Origin: Agromyces salentinus
GTDB lineage: Bacteria > Actinomycetota > Actinomycetes > Actinomycetales > Microbacteriaceae
Direction: 5' to 3'
Assembly: GCF_009749395.1 (NCBI RefSeq)
Contig: NZ_WBIR01000015.1
Span: 53,775 to 117,774, forward strand
DNA length: 64,000 nucleotides
Part shown: piece after piece, positions 17,218 through 26,965 of the stretch
How positions within the stretch are numbered: position 1 is the first letter of the stretch
How the letters are laid out: each line of letters starts with the position of its first letter
The notes under the pieces: model-generated
The model's database searches: none
Told to the model about the DNA's origin: nothing
The model's input: the letters and a program-made list of their open reading frames with translations, nothing else
Made by a program: the position numbers and the translations under genes

Positions 17218-17709
17218 ATGACGCATGCCGACGAGGTCGACCGCATCGTCGAGGACTGGGAGCGCGAGCGCCCCGACCTCGACTTCGCACCGCTGCAGGT
17301 GCTCTCGCGCGTCGCGCGGCTGTCCAAGCACCTCGATCGGGCCCGCCGGCAGGCGTTCGCCCGCTCCGAGCTCGAGTCGAGCGAGTTCGACGTGCTCTCG
17401 GCGCTGCGCCGGGCGGGCGCTCCGTTCCGCCTCTCCCCCAAGCAGTTGCTGCAGCAGACGCTCGTCTCGAGCGGCACGATGACCAACCGCATCGACCGGC
17501 TCGTCGAGCGCGGGCTCGTGACCCGCCAGACCGATCCCAACGACGGGCGCGGCATCCTCGTCGAGATGAGCCAGGCCGGCCTCACCCGGGTGGATGCCGC
17601 GATCACGCGCCTCGTCGACGCCGAGGCCGAGCTGCTGAGCGGCCTGCCGGCGGCCGAGCAGAAGCGCCTCGCGGGACTGCTGCGCAAGCTCAGCCTCGGC
17701 TTCGACTGA
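17218..17709 (+). CDS. MarR family transcriptional regulator
   Basis: 163 residues with the MarR winged helix: SEFDVLSALRRAG, LSPKQLLQQTLVSSGTMTNRIDRL (recognition helix) and the wing VTRQTDPNDGRGILVEM. It ends 6 nt from the convergent metI stop. Ligand and targets are unknown; its neighbours are the methionine importer and tRNA-Gln. Confidence 0.92.
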   Translation: MTHADEVDRIVEDWERERPDLDFAPLQVLSRVARLSKHLDRARRQAFARSELESSEFDVLSALRRAGAPFRLSPKQLLQQTLVSSGTMTNRIDRLVERGLVTRQTDPNDGRGILVEMSQAGLTRVDAAITRLVDAEAELLSGLPAAEQKRLAGLLRKLSLGFD

Positions 17710-17715
17710 GGCGGC

Positions 17716-18375
17716 TCAGCGGCGCATGATCTTGCGCGCGAGCCAGTTGCCGAAGAACTGGGCGAGCTGCACGAAGACGACGATGAGGATGACGGCGGCC
17801 CAGGTGATGGCCGGTTCGAACTGGCGGTAGCCGTACGTCAGGGCGAAGGCGCCGAGGCCGCCGCCGCCGATCGCGCCGGCGACCGCCGTCATGTCGACGA
17901 GTGCGACGAGCACGAACGTGTAGCCGAGCACGAGCGGCCCGAGCGCCTCGGGGAGGACGACCGTTCGGAGGATCCGGATCGGTCCCGCGCCCATCGAGCG
18001 CGCCGCCTCGATCACCCCGGGCGAGACCGTCAGCAGGTTCTGCTCGACGATGCGCGAGATCGCGAACGACGACGCGATCGAGAGCGCGAAGATGAGCGCG
18101 TCGTTGCCGATGCCCGTGCCGATGACGTACCGGGCGAACGGCTGCACGGCCGCGATGAAGATGATGAACGGGATGGGCCGGAAGAAGTTGATGACGACGT
18201 TGACGATGGTGAACACCGGCTTGTTCGAGAGCAGGCTGCCCGGCCGCGTCGTGTAGAGCACGATGCCGAGCAGCAGGCCGAAGAAGCCGCCGATGAGCAG
18301 CGTGAGCGCCACCATGTAGAGGGTCTCGGCGGCGGCGACCCAGAACTCGGGGGCGAGCTCGAACAGGCGATCCAT
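17716..18375 (-). CDS. metI: Methionine ABC transporter permease
   Basis: 219 residues with five or so membrane helices and the inner-membrane EAA loop (EAARSMGAGPIRILRTVVLPEA). The segment SFAISRIVEQNLLTV and the C-terminal helix match MetI. Its ATG overlaps the metN stop. It forms the membrane channel of the MetNIQ importer for D/L-methionine. Confidence 0.92.
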   Translation of the reverse strand: MDRLFELAPEFWVAAAETLYMVALTLLIGGFFGLLLGIVLYTTRPGSLLSNKPVFTIVNVVINFFRPIPFIIFIAAVQPFARYVIGTGIGNDALIFALSIASSFAISRIVEQNLLTVSPGVIEAARSMGAGPIRILRTVVLPEALGPLVLGYTFVLVALVDMTAVAGAIGGGGLGAFALTYGYRQFEPAITWAAVILIVVFVQLAQFFGNWLARKIMRR

Positions 18376-19403
18376 CACGCCACCTCCGTGACCTCGGCGC
18401 GGGCGCCGACCTGGGCGAGCGCCGCGTCGACCGCGGCATCCGCTCCCCTGATGGCGAGCGTCAGGTGACCGAACGCCCGCCCCTGGATGTCGTTGATGCC
18501 GCCGTAGACGAGCTCGAACTCGAGCCCGGCGTTCGCGAGGTCGAGGAAGACCGCCGACTGCGAGGCGCCGCCGTCGCGGAACGAGATCGTGACGATGCGG
18601 CCGTCGTGGCGCTCGCGCAGCACGGCGACCTCGGCGGGCGACGGGACGCCCTTGACCACTGTGGAGACGAAGCGCGCCGACGAGGGGTTCTGGGGCGACG
18701 AGAACACGTCGAACACGTCGCCGGACTCGATGACCCGCCCGCCGTCCATGACCGCGACCTTCGTGGCGATGGACTGGATGACCTCCATCTCGTGCGTGAT
18801 GATCACGATCGTCACGCCGAACTCGCGGTTCACGCGCTTCAGGAGCTGGAGCACCTCCTGCGTGGTCTCGGGGTCGAGCGCGCTCGTGGCCTCGTCGGCG
18901 AGGAGCAGTCGGGGCGAGGTCGCGAGGGCGCGCGCGATCCCGACGCGCTGCTTCTGGCCGCCGGAGAGCTGGTCGGGGAAGGCACGCGCCTTGTCGGCGA
19001 GCCCCACGAAGTCGAGCAGCTCGTCGACCCGGGTCGCGATCTCGGCCTTGGAGGCGCCGGCGACCTGCAGCGGGTAGGCGATGTTCGCCCGCACCGTCTT
19101 GGAGTTGAAGAGGTTGAACTGCTGGAAGATCATGCCGATCTCGAGCCGGATGCCGCGGAGCTCGCGCTCGGGCATGCTCGTGATGGTGCGACCGCCGACC
19201 TCGATCGTGCCCGAGGTGGTGGGCTCGAGGGCGTTGATCAGCCGCACGAGCGTGGACTTGCCCGCGCCCGAGTAGCCGATGATGCCGAAGACGTCGCCGG
19301 CCTCGATCTCGAGGCTGACCGAGTCGACGGCGACGATCGGCGCGCCGCCCTTCTCGGGCGACGGGTAGGACTTGGTGACGTCGGTGAGGCTCACGAGAGC
19401 CAT
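18375..19403 (-). CDS. metN: Methionine ABC transporter ATP-binding protein
   Basis: 342 residues. ATPase domain: Walker A GYSGAGKST, Q-loop GMIFQQFNLF, signature LSGGQKQRVGIARAL, Walker B LLLADEATSALDPETT. A C-terminal NIL domain (about residues 265-340) is the methionine-sensing module that gives trans-inhibition of uptake in known MetN proteins. The gene is coupled to metI. Confidence 0.94.
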   Translation of the reverse strand: MALVSLTDVTKSYPSPEKGGAPIVAVDSVSLEIEAGDVFGIIGYSGAGKSTLVRLINALEPTTSGTIEVGGRTITSMPERELRGIRLEIGMIFQQFNLFNSKTVRANIAYPLQVAGASKAEIATRVDELLDFVGLADKARAFPDQLSGGQKQRVGIARALATSPRLLLADEATSALDPETTQEVLQLLKRVNREFGVTIVIITHEMEVIQSIATKVAVMDGGRVIESGDVFDVFSSPQNPSSARFVSTVVKGVPSPAEVAVLRERHDGRIVTISFRDGGASQSAVFLDLANAGLEFELVYGGINDIQGRAFGHLTLAIRGADAAVDAALAQVGARAEVTEVA

Positions 19404-19429
19404 GTGGTGCTCCTTCCAGAACGCCGGAA

Positions 19430-19465
19430 CGGGCGACGGGGCCGATGCTTCGGCTCCGTCGCCCG
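19430..19465 (-). terminator. Long hairpin between metQ and metN
   Basis: CGGGCGACGGGGCCGA and TCGGCTCCGTCGCCCG pair over about 16 bp with one G-U, around a loop of about 4 nt. No T-run follows. It probably acts as a partial terminator or 3' stabiliser so that the binding protein is made in excess over MetN/MetI. Confidence 0.55.
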
Positions 19466-19504
19466 GACGATGCTGGCGATCCGCAGCGGCGGACGCCGGC
19501 TCGA

Positions 19505-20398
19505 TCAGCGCTTGGCGTCCGCGGTGTCGGCCTCGACCTTGGCGAGCGAGTCCCGCAGGTCGGCCTCGGAGACCTCGAGCGGCACCGCGGTGTCGCCGGA
19601 TGCCTCGAGGAGGCCCGCCTGCACGTCGGCATCGGTCTGGAAGATCTCGACGAGCTTCAGGTAGGTCTCGTTGTCGGCGTCGTCGGCGCGCGTCGCGAAG
19701 ATGTTGACGTACGGCAGCGCGTTCGGGTCGGACGGGTCGTCCTGCGCGATGGCGTCCGCGAACGAGAGGCCGGCGTCGGCAACGTAGTCGTTGTTGATGA
19801 TCGCCGCGGCGACGTCGGGCAGCGAGGTCGGGGTGAGCGAGGCCTCGAGCGCGGTGACCTTCACCTTGGAGTTCTCCTCGTCGATGTCGGCGAGGTCGGA
19901 GAAGATCGTGCCGCCGCTCTCCAGCTCGATGAGGCCGGCGGACTGCAGCACGAGGAGCGCGCGCGCCTGGTTCGACGCGTCATCGGGCACGGCGACGGTC
20001 TCGCCCTTCTCGATGTCGGCGACATCCTGGTACTTGGTCGAGTACAGCCCGAGCGGGTAGATGGCGGTCGACCCGATGGGCGTGAGGTCCTCGCCCGCGG
20101 ACACGTTGTAGTCGGCCAGGTAGACGATGTGCTGGAACTGGTTCAGGTCGAGCTCGCCCTCGGTGGTGGCGGGGTTCGGCTGCGCGTAGTCGGAGAAGTC
20201 GACGAGCTCGATGTCGATGCCCGCCTTCTCGGCTGCGGTCTCGAACGCGGCCCACTGCGGGTCGCCCTTGCCGACGACGCCGATCTTCACCACGTCGTCG
20301 GCACCGGCGCTGTCGCCGGAGCCCGTGGAGCAGGCGGCGAGGCCGAGGACGAGGGGGACCGCGGCGAGGGCGGCGATGAGCTTGGTGCGGGATGCCAT
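19505..20398 (-). CDS. metQ: Methionine-binding lipoprotein (NlpA family)
   Basis: 297 residues. It has a lipoprotein signal (MASRTKLIAALAAV, lipobox LAAC at about residues 20-23), then an NlpA/MetQ-type domain with the characteristic KIGVVGKGDPQWAAFE and DDASNQARALLVLQSAGLI. AAAGGAA precedes the ATG at 20398; the longer frame upstream is not supported. First gene of metQ-metN-metI. It captures methionine outside the membrane. Confidence 0.92.
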   Translation of the reverse strand: MASRTKLIAALAAVPLVLGLAACSTGSGDSAGADDVVKIGVVGKGDPQWAAFETAAEKAGIDIELVDFSDYAQPNPATTEGELDLNQFQHIVYLADYNVSAGEDLTPIGSTAIYPLGLYSTKYQDVADIEKGETVAVPDDASNQARALLVLQSAGLIELESGGTIFSDLADIDEENSKVKVTALEASLTPTSLPDVAAAIINNDYVADAGLSFADAIAQDDPSDPNALPYVNIFATRADDADNETYLKLVEIFQTDADVQAGLLEASGDTAVPLEVSEADLRDSLAKVEADTADAKR

Positions 20399-20533
20399 GG
20401 GAGTTCCTTTCGTCGTCGCGCGCGTCCTGGTGCTGATGGCTGTGGTGCAGGCATGGCTCCGCCACGGTGGGTCACAGTGGGGGCTTCGATGCCGCGAACG
20501 CGGGCGCACTCCCACGTTAGGCGAAGATTCTTT

Positions 20534-20560
20534 GCACCCTGACCGCCATGGTCACGGTGC
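20534..20560. promoter_or_regulatory. 11-bp inverted repeat between the ABC-F gene and metQ
   Basis: GCACCcTGACC-GCCAT-GGTCAcGGTGC: arms of 11 with one mismatched position. It lies 19 nt past the ABC-F stop and about 136 nt before metQ. It could terminate the ABC-F transcript (but there is no T-run) or be an operator for metQNI. Confidence 0.45.
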
Positions 20561-20578
20561 GTCACAGGATCTGCGACG

Positions 20579-22483
20579 TCAGGCTTCGAGGGTCTCAGAT
20601 ACTTCGAGCCAGCGCGTCTCGAGGTCGGCGACGGATGCCTCGAGCGCACGCAGCTCGTCGCCGAGCGCACCCAGTCCGACGTAGTCGCTCTGGTCGTGCA
20701 CGGCGAGCTTCTCGTGCGCACGGGCGATCTCGGCGCCGAGCTTCTCGAGCTTGCGGTCGATCGAGGCGAGCTCCTTCTCCGCGGTGCGCCGCTCGGCGCC
20801 GGCGAGGCTCGCTGCGGCGGGGGCCGTCGATGCGCGGGACGACGACGCGGAGTCGCCGTCGCCCGAGGCGGCCGCAGTGGTCGGTGCCGCTCCGGAGGAC
20901 TCGCCCTGCGAGGTGCGCCCGGCCGCGGCATCCGCCCGGCGGGAGGCATCCGTCGCCTTGCGGAGCTCGAGGTACTGGTCGACGCCGCGCGGGAGGTCGC
21001 GCAGGTGCCCGTCGAGGATGGCGAACTGCCGGTCGGTGACGCGCTCGATGAGGTACCGGTCGTGCGAGACGACGAGGAGGGTGCCCGGCCAGGTGTCGAG
21101 GAGGTCCTCGATGGCCGCGAGCATGTCGGTGTCGAGGTCGTTCGTGGGCTCGTCGAGGATCAGCACGTTCGGCTCCTGCAGGAGGATCAGCAGGAGCTGG
21201 AGGCGGCGCTTCTGGCCGCCGGAGAGGTTCTTCACCGGCGTCGAGAGCTGTGCGTTCGTGAATCCCAGGCGTTCGAGCAACTGGCCGGGCGTCATCTCCT
21301 TGCCGCCGACCTCGTAGCTCGTGCGCTGCTCGGCGACGACCGCCGAGACGCGGTGCTCGGACCATTCGGTCAGCTCCGCGAGCTCCTGGCTGAGGGTCGC
21401 GATGCGCACGGTCGACCCGCGCTTGACGCGACCGGTCGTCGGCTGCACCGCGCCCGTCACGAGGCCGAGCAGGGTCGACTTGCCGGCACCGTTCACGCCG
21501 AGGATGCCCGTGCGCTCGCCGGGGGCGATGCGCCACTCGAGCTCGTGCAGCACCGTGCGGGTGTCGGGCGCCCCCGGTGCGGCATCCGCCACCGGGAAGG
21601 TGACCGAGACGTCGATGAGGTCGACGACGTCCTTGCCGAGCCGCGAGACCGCGAGGCGATCGAGTTCGACCGGGTTGCGCACGGGCGGCTCGTTCTCGAT
21701 GAGCTCGTTCGCCGCGTCGATGCGGAACTTCGGCTTCGACGTGCGGGCCGGTGCACCGCGGCGCAGCCACGCGAGCTCCTTGCGCATGAGGTTCTGCCGC
21801 TTCGCCTCGGATGCCGCCGCCATGCGGTCGCGCTCGACGCGCTGCAGCACGTAGGCCGCGTACCCGCCCTCGAAGGGCTCGACGATGCCGTCGTGCACCT
21901 CCCACGTGTCGGTGCAGACCTCGTCGAGGAACCACCGGTCGTGCGTCACGACGACGAGCGCGCCCTGGCCCGTGGCCCAGCGCTGCTTGAGGTGCCCGGC
22001 GAGCCAGGCGATGCCCTCGACGTCGAGGTGGTTCGTCGGCTCGTCGAGGAACACGACGTCCCAGTCGCCGACGAGCAGGCCCGCGAGGCCCACGCGCCGA
22101 CGCTGGCCACCCGAGAGGCTCGCGATCTGCGCGTGCCACGGCACGTCGGCGAGGAGCCCGCCGATGACGTCGCGCACCTTCGGGTCGCCGGCCCACACGT
22201 GCTCGTCGATGCCGCCGACGACCGCCTCGGCAACCGTGAGGCCCGGGTCGACGACGTCGGACTGGTCGAGCATGCCGATGCGGATGCCGCGGCGCATCGT
22301 CACGCGCCCGCCGTCGGGCTCGATGCGGGCCGAGAGGAGCTTCAGGAGCGTGGACTTGCCGTCGCCGTTGCGGCCGACGACGCCGATGCGGTCGCCCTCG
22401 TCGATGCCGAGGGTGACCTCGTCGAAGACGGTGCGCGTCGGGAACTCGAGGTGCAGGCGCTCCGCGCCGAGAAGATGTGCCAT
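20579..22483 (-). CDS. ABC-F family ATPase (Uup-like)
   Basis: 634 residues, soluble, with two ABC domains: Walker A GRNGDGKST and GVNGAGKST, signatures LSGGQRRRVGLAG and LSGGQKRRLQLLL, Walker B VFLDEPTNHLD and LILDEPTNDLD. A charged linker (residues 235-270) joins them, and a C-terminal coiled coil (about 555-634) follows an Ala/Ser-rich spacer. The C-terminal coil is typical of Uup-type proteins, which act on ribosomes or DNA intermediates; resistance function is not implied. It is 85 nt after ispE. Confidence 0.88.
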   Translation of the reverse strand: MAHLLGAERLHLEFPTRTVFDEVTLGIDEGDRIGVVGRNGDGKSTLLKLLSARIEPDGGRVTMRRGIRIGMLDQSDVVDPGLTVAEAVVGGIDEHVWAGDPKVRDVIGGLLADVPWHAQIASLSGGQRRRVGLAGLLVGDWDVVFLDEPTNHLDVEGIAWLAGHLKQRWATGQGALVVVTHDRWFLDEVCTDTWEVHDGIVEPFEGGYAAYVLQRVERDRMAAASEAKRQNLMRKELAWLRRGAPARTSKPKFRIDAANELIENEPPVRNPVELDRLAVSRLGKDVVDLIDVSVTFPVADAAPGAPDTRTVLHELEWRIAPGERTGILGVNGAGKSTLLGLVTGAVQPTTGRVKRGSTVRIATLSQELAELTEWSEHRVSAVVAEQRTSYEVGGKEMTPGQLLERLGFTNAQLSTPVKNLSGGQKRRLQLLLILLQEPNVLILDEPTNDLDTDMLAAIEDLLDTWPGTLLVVSHDRYLIERVTDRQFAILDGHLRDLPRGVDQYLELRKATDASRRADAAAGRTSQGESSGAAPTTAAASGDGDSASSSRASTAPAAASLAGAERRTAEKELASIDRKLEKLGAEIARAHEKLAVHDQSDYVGLGALGDELRALEASVADLETRWLEVSETLEA

Positions 22484-22568
22484 GTCCCGTCGAGCCTAGC
22501 CGCCGCGCCTGTGCGCTCGGTCCGGCGGCCGGCCGCGCTGCCTCGGGCGAGGGGCCGACGGCCGGCGC

Positions 22569-23495
22569 TCAGCGCGGGAGCACCCTCGCGCCGTGCACCG
22601 CGCCGTGCACGTGGATCGCGTGGAGCCTGGCGGCGGAGAGGGCAACCTGCAGTTCGAGGGCCTCGTCGGTGTCGGCCGCGAGGAACGCCACCGTCGGCCC
22701 CGAGCCGGAGACGAGGCCCGCGAGGGCGCCGTTCGCCATGCCCAGCTCGAGGATGCCGCCGAGCCCGGGCGCGAGCCGGAGCGCGGCCTCTTGGAGGTCG
22801 TTGTGCAGCGCGGTCGCGAGCAGGCCGGGGTCGCCCGCCCGGAGCGCCTGGAGCACCTCGGCGTCGACGACGGGAGACGCCGGTGCGTGACGGCCCTCCT
22901 CGGCTCGAAGCCGGTCGAGCTCGCCGTACACGCCGGGCGTCGAGAGCCCGAACTCCGCGACGGCGAGCACCCAGTGGAAGGACCCGGTGGCGAGCGCCGG
23001 GCTCAGGCGATCGCCCCGACCCGTGCCGATCGCGGTGCCACCGGCGAGGGAGAAGGGCACGTCGGCGCCGAGCTGCGCCGCGAGCGCGAGCAGCTCCTCC
23101 TTCGGCATGGCCGTGCCCCAGAGCGCGTCGCACGCGACGAGGGTGGCCGCGGCATCCGCGGACCCGCCGCCCATCCCCCCGGCGATGGGCACGTGCTTGT
23201 CGATCTCGAGCCGCACGCCGCCGCGCACCCCGGTCGCCCTGGCCAGCAGCTTCGCGGCGCGGATCGCGAGGTTCGAGGAGTCGGTCTCGAGGCCGGAGGT
23301 GTCGACGCTGCCGCCGAACGCGACGCTGAACTCGTCGTCGGGCCAGGCCCGCACGTCCTCGTAGAGCGAGACGGCCTGGTACGCCGTCGCGACGTCGTGG
23401 TAGCCGTCGGGCTGCACGCCGCCCACGCGCATGAACAGGTTGATCTTGCCGGGCGCGCGAACGTGCACCGACTCCTCGGACCAGGCGATCGTCAT
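22569..23495 (-). CDS. ispE: 4-(cytidine 5'-diphospho)-2-C-methyl-D-erythritol kinase
   Basis: GHMP kinase of the MEP isoprenoid pathway, 308 residues. Motifs: [12 protein letters not shown] at the N-terminus, the ATP loop [16 protein letters not shown], and the C-terminal [13 protein letters not shown]. The ATG at 23495 is 4 nt after the rsmA stop; the longer frame upstream overlaps rsmA and is not needed. Confidence 0.95.
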   Translation of the reverse strand: MTIAWSEESVHVRAPGKINLFMRVGGVQPDGYHDVATAYQAVSLYEDVRAWPDDEFSVAFGGSVDTSGLETDSSNLAIRAAKLLARATGVRGGVRLEIDKHVPIAGGMGGGSADAAATLVACDALWGTAMPKEELLALAAQLGADVPFSLAGGTAIGTGRGDRLSPALATGSFHWVLAVAEFGLSTPGVYGELDRLRAEEGRHAPASPVVDAEVLQALRAGDPGLLATALHNDLQEAALRLAPGLGGILELGMANGALAGLVSGSGPTVAFLAADTDEALELQVALSAARLHAIHVHGAVHGARVLPR

Positions 23496-23499
23496 GCGC

Positions 23500-24381
23500 T
23501 CACGACCCCGCGGCGACTCGGGCGATGCGGAGGAAGTCGTCGACGACGAGCTGCTCGCCGCGGGCCTGCGGGTCCACGCCCGCACCGACCAGCAGTTCGC
23601 TCGCAGCCGCAGCCGACCCGCCGAGCACGCCCGACAGCGACTGGCGGAGCATCTTGCGGCGCTGCTGGAAGGCCGCGTCGATGAGCGCGAAGGTCGCCCG
23701 CCGCTCCTCGACCGTGCCGGGCTGCTCGCCGCGGTCGAAGCCGACGAGCACGGAGTCGACGTTCGGGATCGGCCAGAAGACCATGCGCGAGACCTGGCCG
23801 GCGGTGCGCCAGGATCCGTACCAGGCGGCCTTGAGGCTCGGAGCCCCGTAGACCTTCGAGCCGGGCTCCGCCGCGAGACGGTGGCCGACCTCGGCCTGCA
23901 CCATCACGATGCCGGACTCGAGCGACGGGACGTGCTCGAGCAGGTGCAGCAGCACCGGCACCGAGACGTTGTAGGGCAGGTTCGCCACGAGCCGCACGGG
24001 GTCGCCCGGCAGCTCGGTGACGCGGAGCGCGTCGGCGGTGATCACCGTCAGCGACGTGCCCGGCTGCATGATGTCGGCGGTGTGCGGCAGCTGCTCGGCG
24101 AGCCGCTTGTCGATCTCGACGGCGATGACGTCGGCGCCCGCTTCGAGGAGCCCGAGCGTCAGCGAACCGAGGCCCGGACCGATCTCGAGGACGGTCTCGC
24201 CGCGCTGCACGCCCGCCGTCTGCACGATGCGCCGGACGGTGTTGCCGTCGTGCACGAAGTTCTGGCCGAGCTTCTTCGTCGGCGTGACGTCGAGGAGCTC
24301 GGCGAGGTCGCGGATCTCCGCGGGACCCAGCAGGCGCGCGATCGTCGGCGCACCCTCGGCCTCGTGCCGATGCGCGTTCAT
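23500..24381 (-). CDS. rsmA: 16S rRNA (adenine1518/1519-N6)-dimethyltransferase
   Basis: KsgA family, 293 residues. Motifs: [13 protein letters not shown] motif [18 protein letters not shown] and the catalytic [11 protein letters not shown]. It dimethylates two adenines near the 3' end of 16S rRNA. It lies between tatD and ispE as in other actinobacteria, but there is no rpf-like gene between it and tatD: the gap is 63 nt. Confidence 0.95.
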   Translation of the reverse strand: MNAHRHEAEGAPTIARLLGPAEIRDLAELLDVTPTKKLGQNFVHDGNTVRRIVQTAGVQRGETVLEIGPGLGSLTLGLLEAGADVIAVEIDKRLAEQLPHTADIMQPGTSLTVITADALRVTELPGDPVRLVANLPYNVSVPVLLHLLEHVPSLESGIVMVQAEVGHRLAAEPGSKVYGAPSLKAAWYGSWRTAGQVSRMVFWPIPNVDSVLVGFDRGEQPGTVEERRATFALIDAAFQQRRKMLRQSLSGVLGGSAAAASELLVGAGVDPQARGEQLVVDDFLRIARVAAGS

Positions 24382-24444
24382 GTCGCGGCCCCGGTGCGCG
24401 CCGCGAAGCCCGCACGCCCCTGCACGACCCGACCGTTCAGCCGT

Positions 24445-25368
24445 TCACTCCCCCACACGGGCATCATCCTCCCACGCGCCGTACACGCGACGCGTGTTCG
24501 ACGCGAGATCTGCGCTCAGCTCATCGATGGGGACGCCGAGCACCCCGGCCATGAAGCGCACCGTGTGCGGCACCAGGTACGGCGCGTTCGGGCGCCCGCG
24601 CAGCGGCACGGGCGTGAGGTACGGGGCATCCGTCTCGACCAGGATGCGATCGCGCGGCGCGACCCGCAGCGCCTCCCGGAGGATCTCGGCGTTCTTGAAC
24701 GACACGTTCCCGGCGAACGAGAGGTACCAGCCCTCGGATGCCGCGAGCCGCGCGAGCTCCTCGCCGCCCGAGAAGCAGTGGAAGACGGTTCGCTCGGGCG
24801 CGCCGACGCGCCGCAGCGTGGCGACCACGTCGTCGTGCGCGTCGCGGTCGTGGATCTGCATGGCGATGCCGTGCCGCTTCGCGATCTCGATATGCGCCTC
24901 GAAGGAGCGGAACTGCGCCGGCCGGCCGTCATCGCCCGTGCGGAAGAAGTCGAGTCCGGTCTCGCCCACGGCACGCACGCGCGGCCGGGCCGCGAGCTCG
25001 TCGATGACCGCGAGCGCCTCGTCGAGGGTTCCGGCCGCCTCGAGTTCGGGCGCCTCGTTCGGGTGCAGGGCGACCGCGGCCAGGAGTCGCGGCTCGCGCG
25101 CGGCGACCTCGGCCGACCAGCGGCTGGTCGCGACATCCGTGCCCACCTGCACCGCACCGATCACGCCGACGGATGCCGCGCGCTCGAGGTGCTCGTGCAC
25201 GTCGAGCGGCAACGCGCCGTCGGCGATCTCGAGGTGGGTGTGGTTGTCGTACACGCCGACCGCGAGGGGCTCGGGCAGCGGCGGGTACTCCACCGGCCGG
25301 CCGCCGTCGCCGCGGACGCGCAGGTGGTCGGGGCTCACCGCGCCCGGCTCGCCGTGCTGCTCGCTCAT
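24445..25368 (-). CDS. tatD: TatD family metal-dependent hydrolase (DNase)
   Basis: 307 residues of the amidohydrolase fold: metal ligands in DNHTHLEI, GETGLDFFR, HCFSGG, SFAGNVSFKNA and ETDAPYLTP. The family acts as a 3'-5' exonuclease or D-aminoacyl-tRNA-type hydrolase. It overlaps the metG stop by 4 nt (ATGA). The first 50 residues are a proline- and charge-rich extension before the catalytic domain. Confidence 0.92.
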   Translation of the reverse strand: MSEQHGEPGAVSPDHLRVRGDGGRPVEYPPLPEPLAVGVYDNHTHLEIADGALPLDVHEHLERAASVGVIGAVQVGTDVATSRWSAEVAAREPRLLAAVALHPNEAPELEAAGTLDEALAVIDELAARPRVRAVGETGLDFFRTGDDGRPAQFRSFEAHIEIAKRHGIAMQIHDRDAHDDVVATLRRVGAPERTVFHCFSGGEELARLAASEGWYLSFAGNVSFKNAEILREALRVAPRDRILVETDAPYLTPVPLRGRPNAPYLVPHTVRFMAGVLGVPIDELSADLASNTRRVYGAWEDDARVGE

Positions 25369-26924
25369 TCAGCCGTTTCGATACGGGGGAAGAGCGCCTC
25401 GAGGGGCGCGACCTGCGAGCCGACGGCCCACGCGTTCGCGCGATCGATGCGCTGCTCCTGGACGGTGCCCGGTGCGCCGAGTGCGGTCCAGAGCTTGGCG
25501 GTGGCCTTGGGCAGCACGGGCGAGAGCAGCACGGCGAGGGTGCCGAGGCCGTGGTACGCGGTCGCGAGCACGGTCTCGAGGCGCGCACGGTTCGCCGGGT
25601 CCTTGGCGAGCACCCACGGCTCCTCGCTCGTGATGTACCCGTTCAGGGCGTCGACGAGCTCCCACACGGCGGCGATCGCCTCGTGGATCGCGATGCGGTC
25701 GATCGCCGCCCACGAGGCATCCGTCACCCGCTGCTCGATCGCCGTGATGGCCTCGTCGGCCGCCGTCGGCGCCGTGGCCGACGGCACGACGCCGTCGCAG
25801 TACCGCGTGATCATGGCGATCACGCGCGACGCGAGGTTGCCGAAGCCGTTCGCGAGTTCGGCCTGGTACCTGGCCGAGAGGTCCTCCCACGAGAACGAGC
25901 CGTCTTGACCGAACGCGATCGCGCGCAGGAAGTAGTAGCGGAACGCGTCGGAGCCGAACGTGTCGGTGATCTGCTCGGGGGCGATGCCCGTGAGCTTGGA
26001 CTTGGACATCTTCTCGCCGCCGACGAGCAGCCAGCCGTGCCCGAACACGCCGCGCGGCACGTCGAGCTCGGCGGCCATGAGCATGGCGGGCCAGATCACC
26101 GCGTGGAAGCGCAGGATGTCCTTGCCGACGATGTGCTGCGCAGGCCAGCGGCTCGCGAACTCCTCGTCGTCCTCGCCGTAGCCCACGGCGGTGATGTAGT
26201 TCAGCAGCGCGTCGAACCAGACGTAGACGACATGCGACTCGTCCCACGGGACCTTGACGCCCCAGTCGAAGGTCGAGCGCGAGATCGACAGGTCGGACAG
26301 GCCGGAGCGCACCCAGCCGAGCACCTCGTTGCGCGCCGACTCGGGCTGCACGAAGTCGGGCCGTTCCTCGTACAGGGCGAGCAGGCGCTCGGCGAACGCC
26401 GAGGTGCGGAAGAAGTAGTTCTTCTCGTGCAGCAGCTCGACGGGCTTGGAGTGGATCGCGCAGACCAGCTGGCCCTCGTACTCGCCGGTGCCGGGCACGA
26501 GGTCGGACTCCTGCTTGTACTCCTCGCAGCCGACGCAGTAGTAGCCCTCGTACTCGCCCGTGTAGATGTGGCCGTCGTCGTAGAGCTTCTGGAGGAACTT
26601 CTGCACGTTGCGCTCGTGCCGCTCGTCGGTCGTGCGGATGAAGTCGTCGTTCGCGATGTCGACCGTCTCGAGCAGCGGTACCCACGCCTCGGCCACGAGC
26701 TTGTCGGCCCACTGCTTCGGGGTGACGCCATTCGCCGTGGCGGTGCGCAGGATCTTCTGGCCGTGCTCGTCGGTGCCGGTCAGCGACCAGGTGCGCTCCC
26801 CCGCCTGGCGGTGCCAGCGCGCGAGCACGTCGGCAGCCACCTCCGTGTACGCGTGGCCGATGTGCGGCACGTCGTTGACGTAGAAGATGGGCGTGGTGAC
26901 ATAGAACGAGGAGCCTTCGGCCAT
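25365..26924 (-). CDS. metG: Methionyl-tRNA synthetase
   Basis: Charges tRNA-Met. The 519-residue product has HIGH within PHIGHAYTEV, the zinc-type insert CVGCEEY, the KMSKS loop (EKMSKSKLTG) and the class Ia anticodon-binding domain at the C-terminus. It lacks a C-terminal tRNA-binding (Arc1p-like) domain. It is the first gene of the metG-tatD-rsmA-ispE run. Confidence 0.96.
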   Translation of the reverse strand: MAEGSSFYVTTPIFYVNDVPHIGHAYTEVAADVLARWHRQAGERTWSLTGTDEHGQKILRTATANGVTPKQWADKLVAEAWVPLLETVDIANDDFIRTTDERHERNVQKFLQKLYDDGHIYTGEYEGYYCVGCEEYKQESDLVPGTGEYEGQLVCAIHSKPVELLHEKNYFFRTSAFAERLLALYEERPDFVQPESARNEVLGWVRSGLSDLSISRSTFDWGVKVPWDESHVVYVWFDALLNYITAVGYGEDDEEFASRWPAQHIVGKDILRFHAVIWPAMLMAAELDVPRGVFGHGWLLVGGEKMSKSKLTGIAPEQITDTFGSDAFRYYFLRAIAFGQDGSFSWEDLSARYQAELANGFGNLASRVIAMITRYCDGVVPSATAPTAADEAITAIEQRVTDASWAAIDRIAIHEAIAAVWELVDALNGYITSEEPWVLAKDPANRARLETVLATAYHGLGTLAVLLSPVLPKATAKLWTALGAPGTVQEQRIDRANAWAVGSQVAPLEALFPRIETAE

Positions 26925-26965
26925 GCGCTCAATCCTACGGGCGAGCGGATGCCGCTCCGGCCGCG

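Noticed and set aside
20399..20578. SAM riboswitch in front of metQ
   Set aside because: I looked for conserved SAM-I, SAM-II or SAM-IV cores and saw none; only the inverted repeat at 20534-20560 stands out.
20579..22483. Antibiotic-resistance ABC-F
   Set aside because: The domain plan and the C-terminal coiled coil fit the housekeeping Uup type, and there is no leader peptide or attenuator.
23431..25908. 825-codon plus-strand frame
   Set aside because: Antisense to ispE, rsmA, tatD and metG, all with clear motifs.
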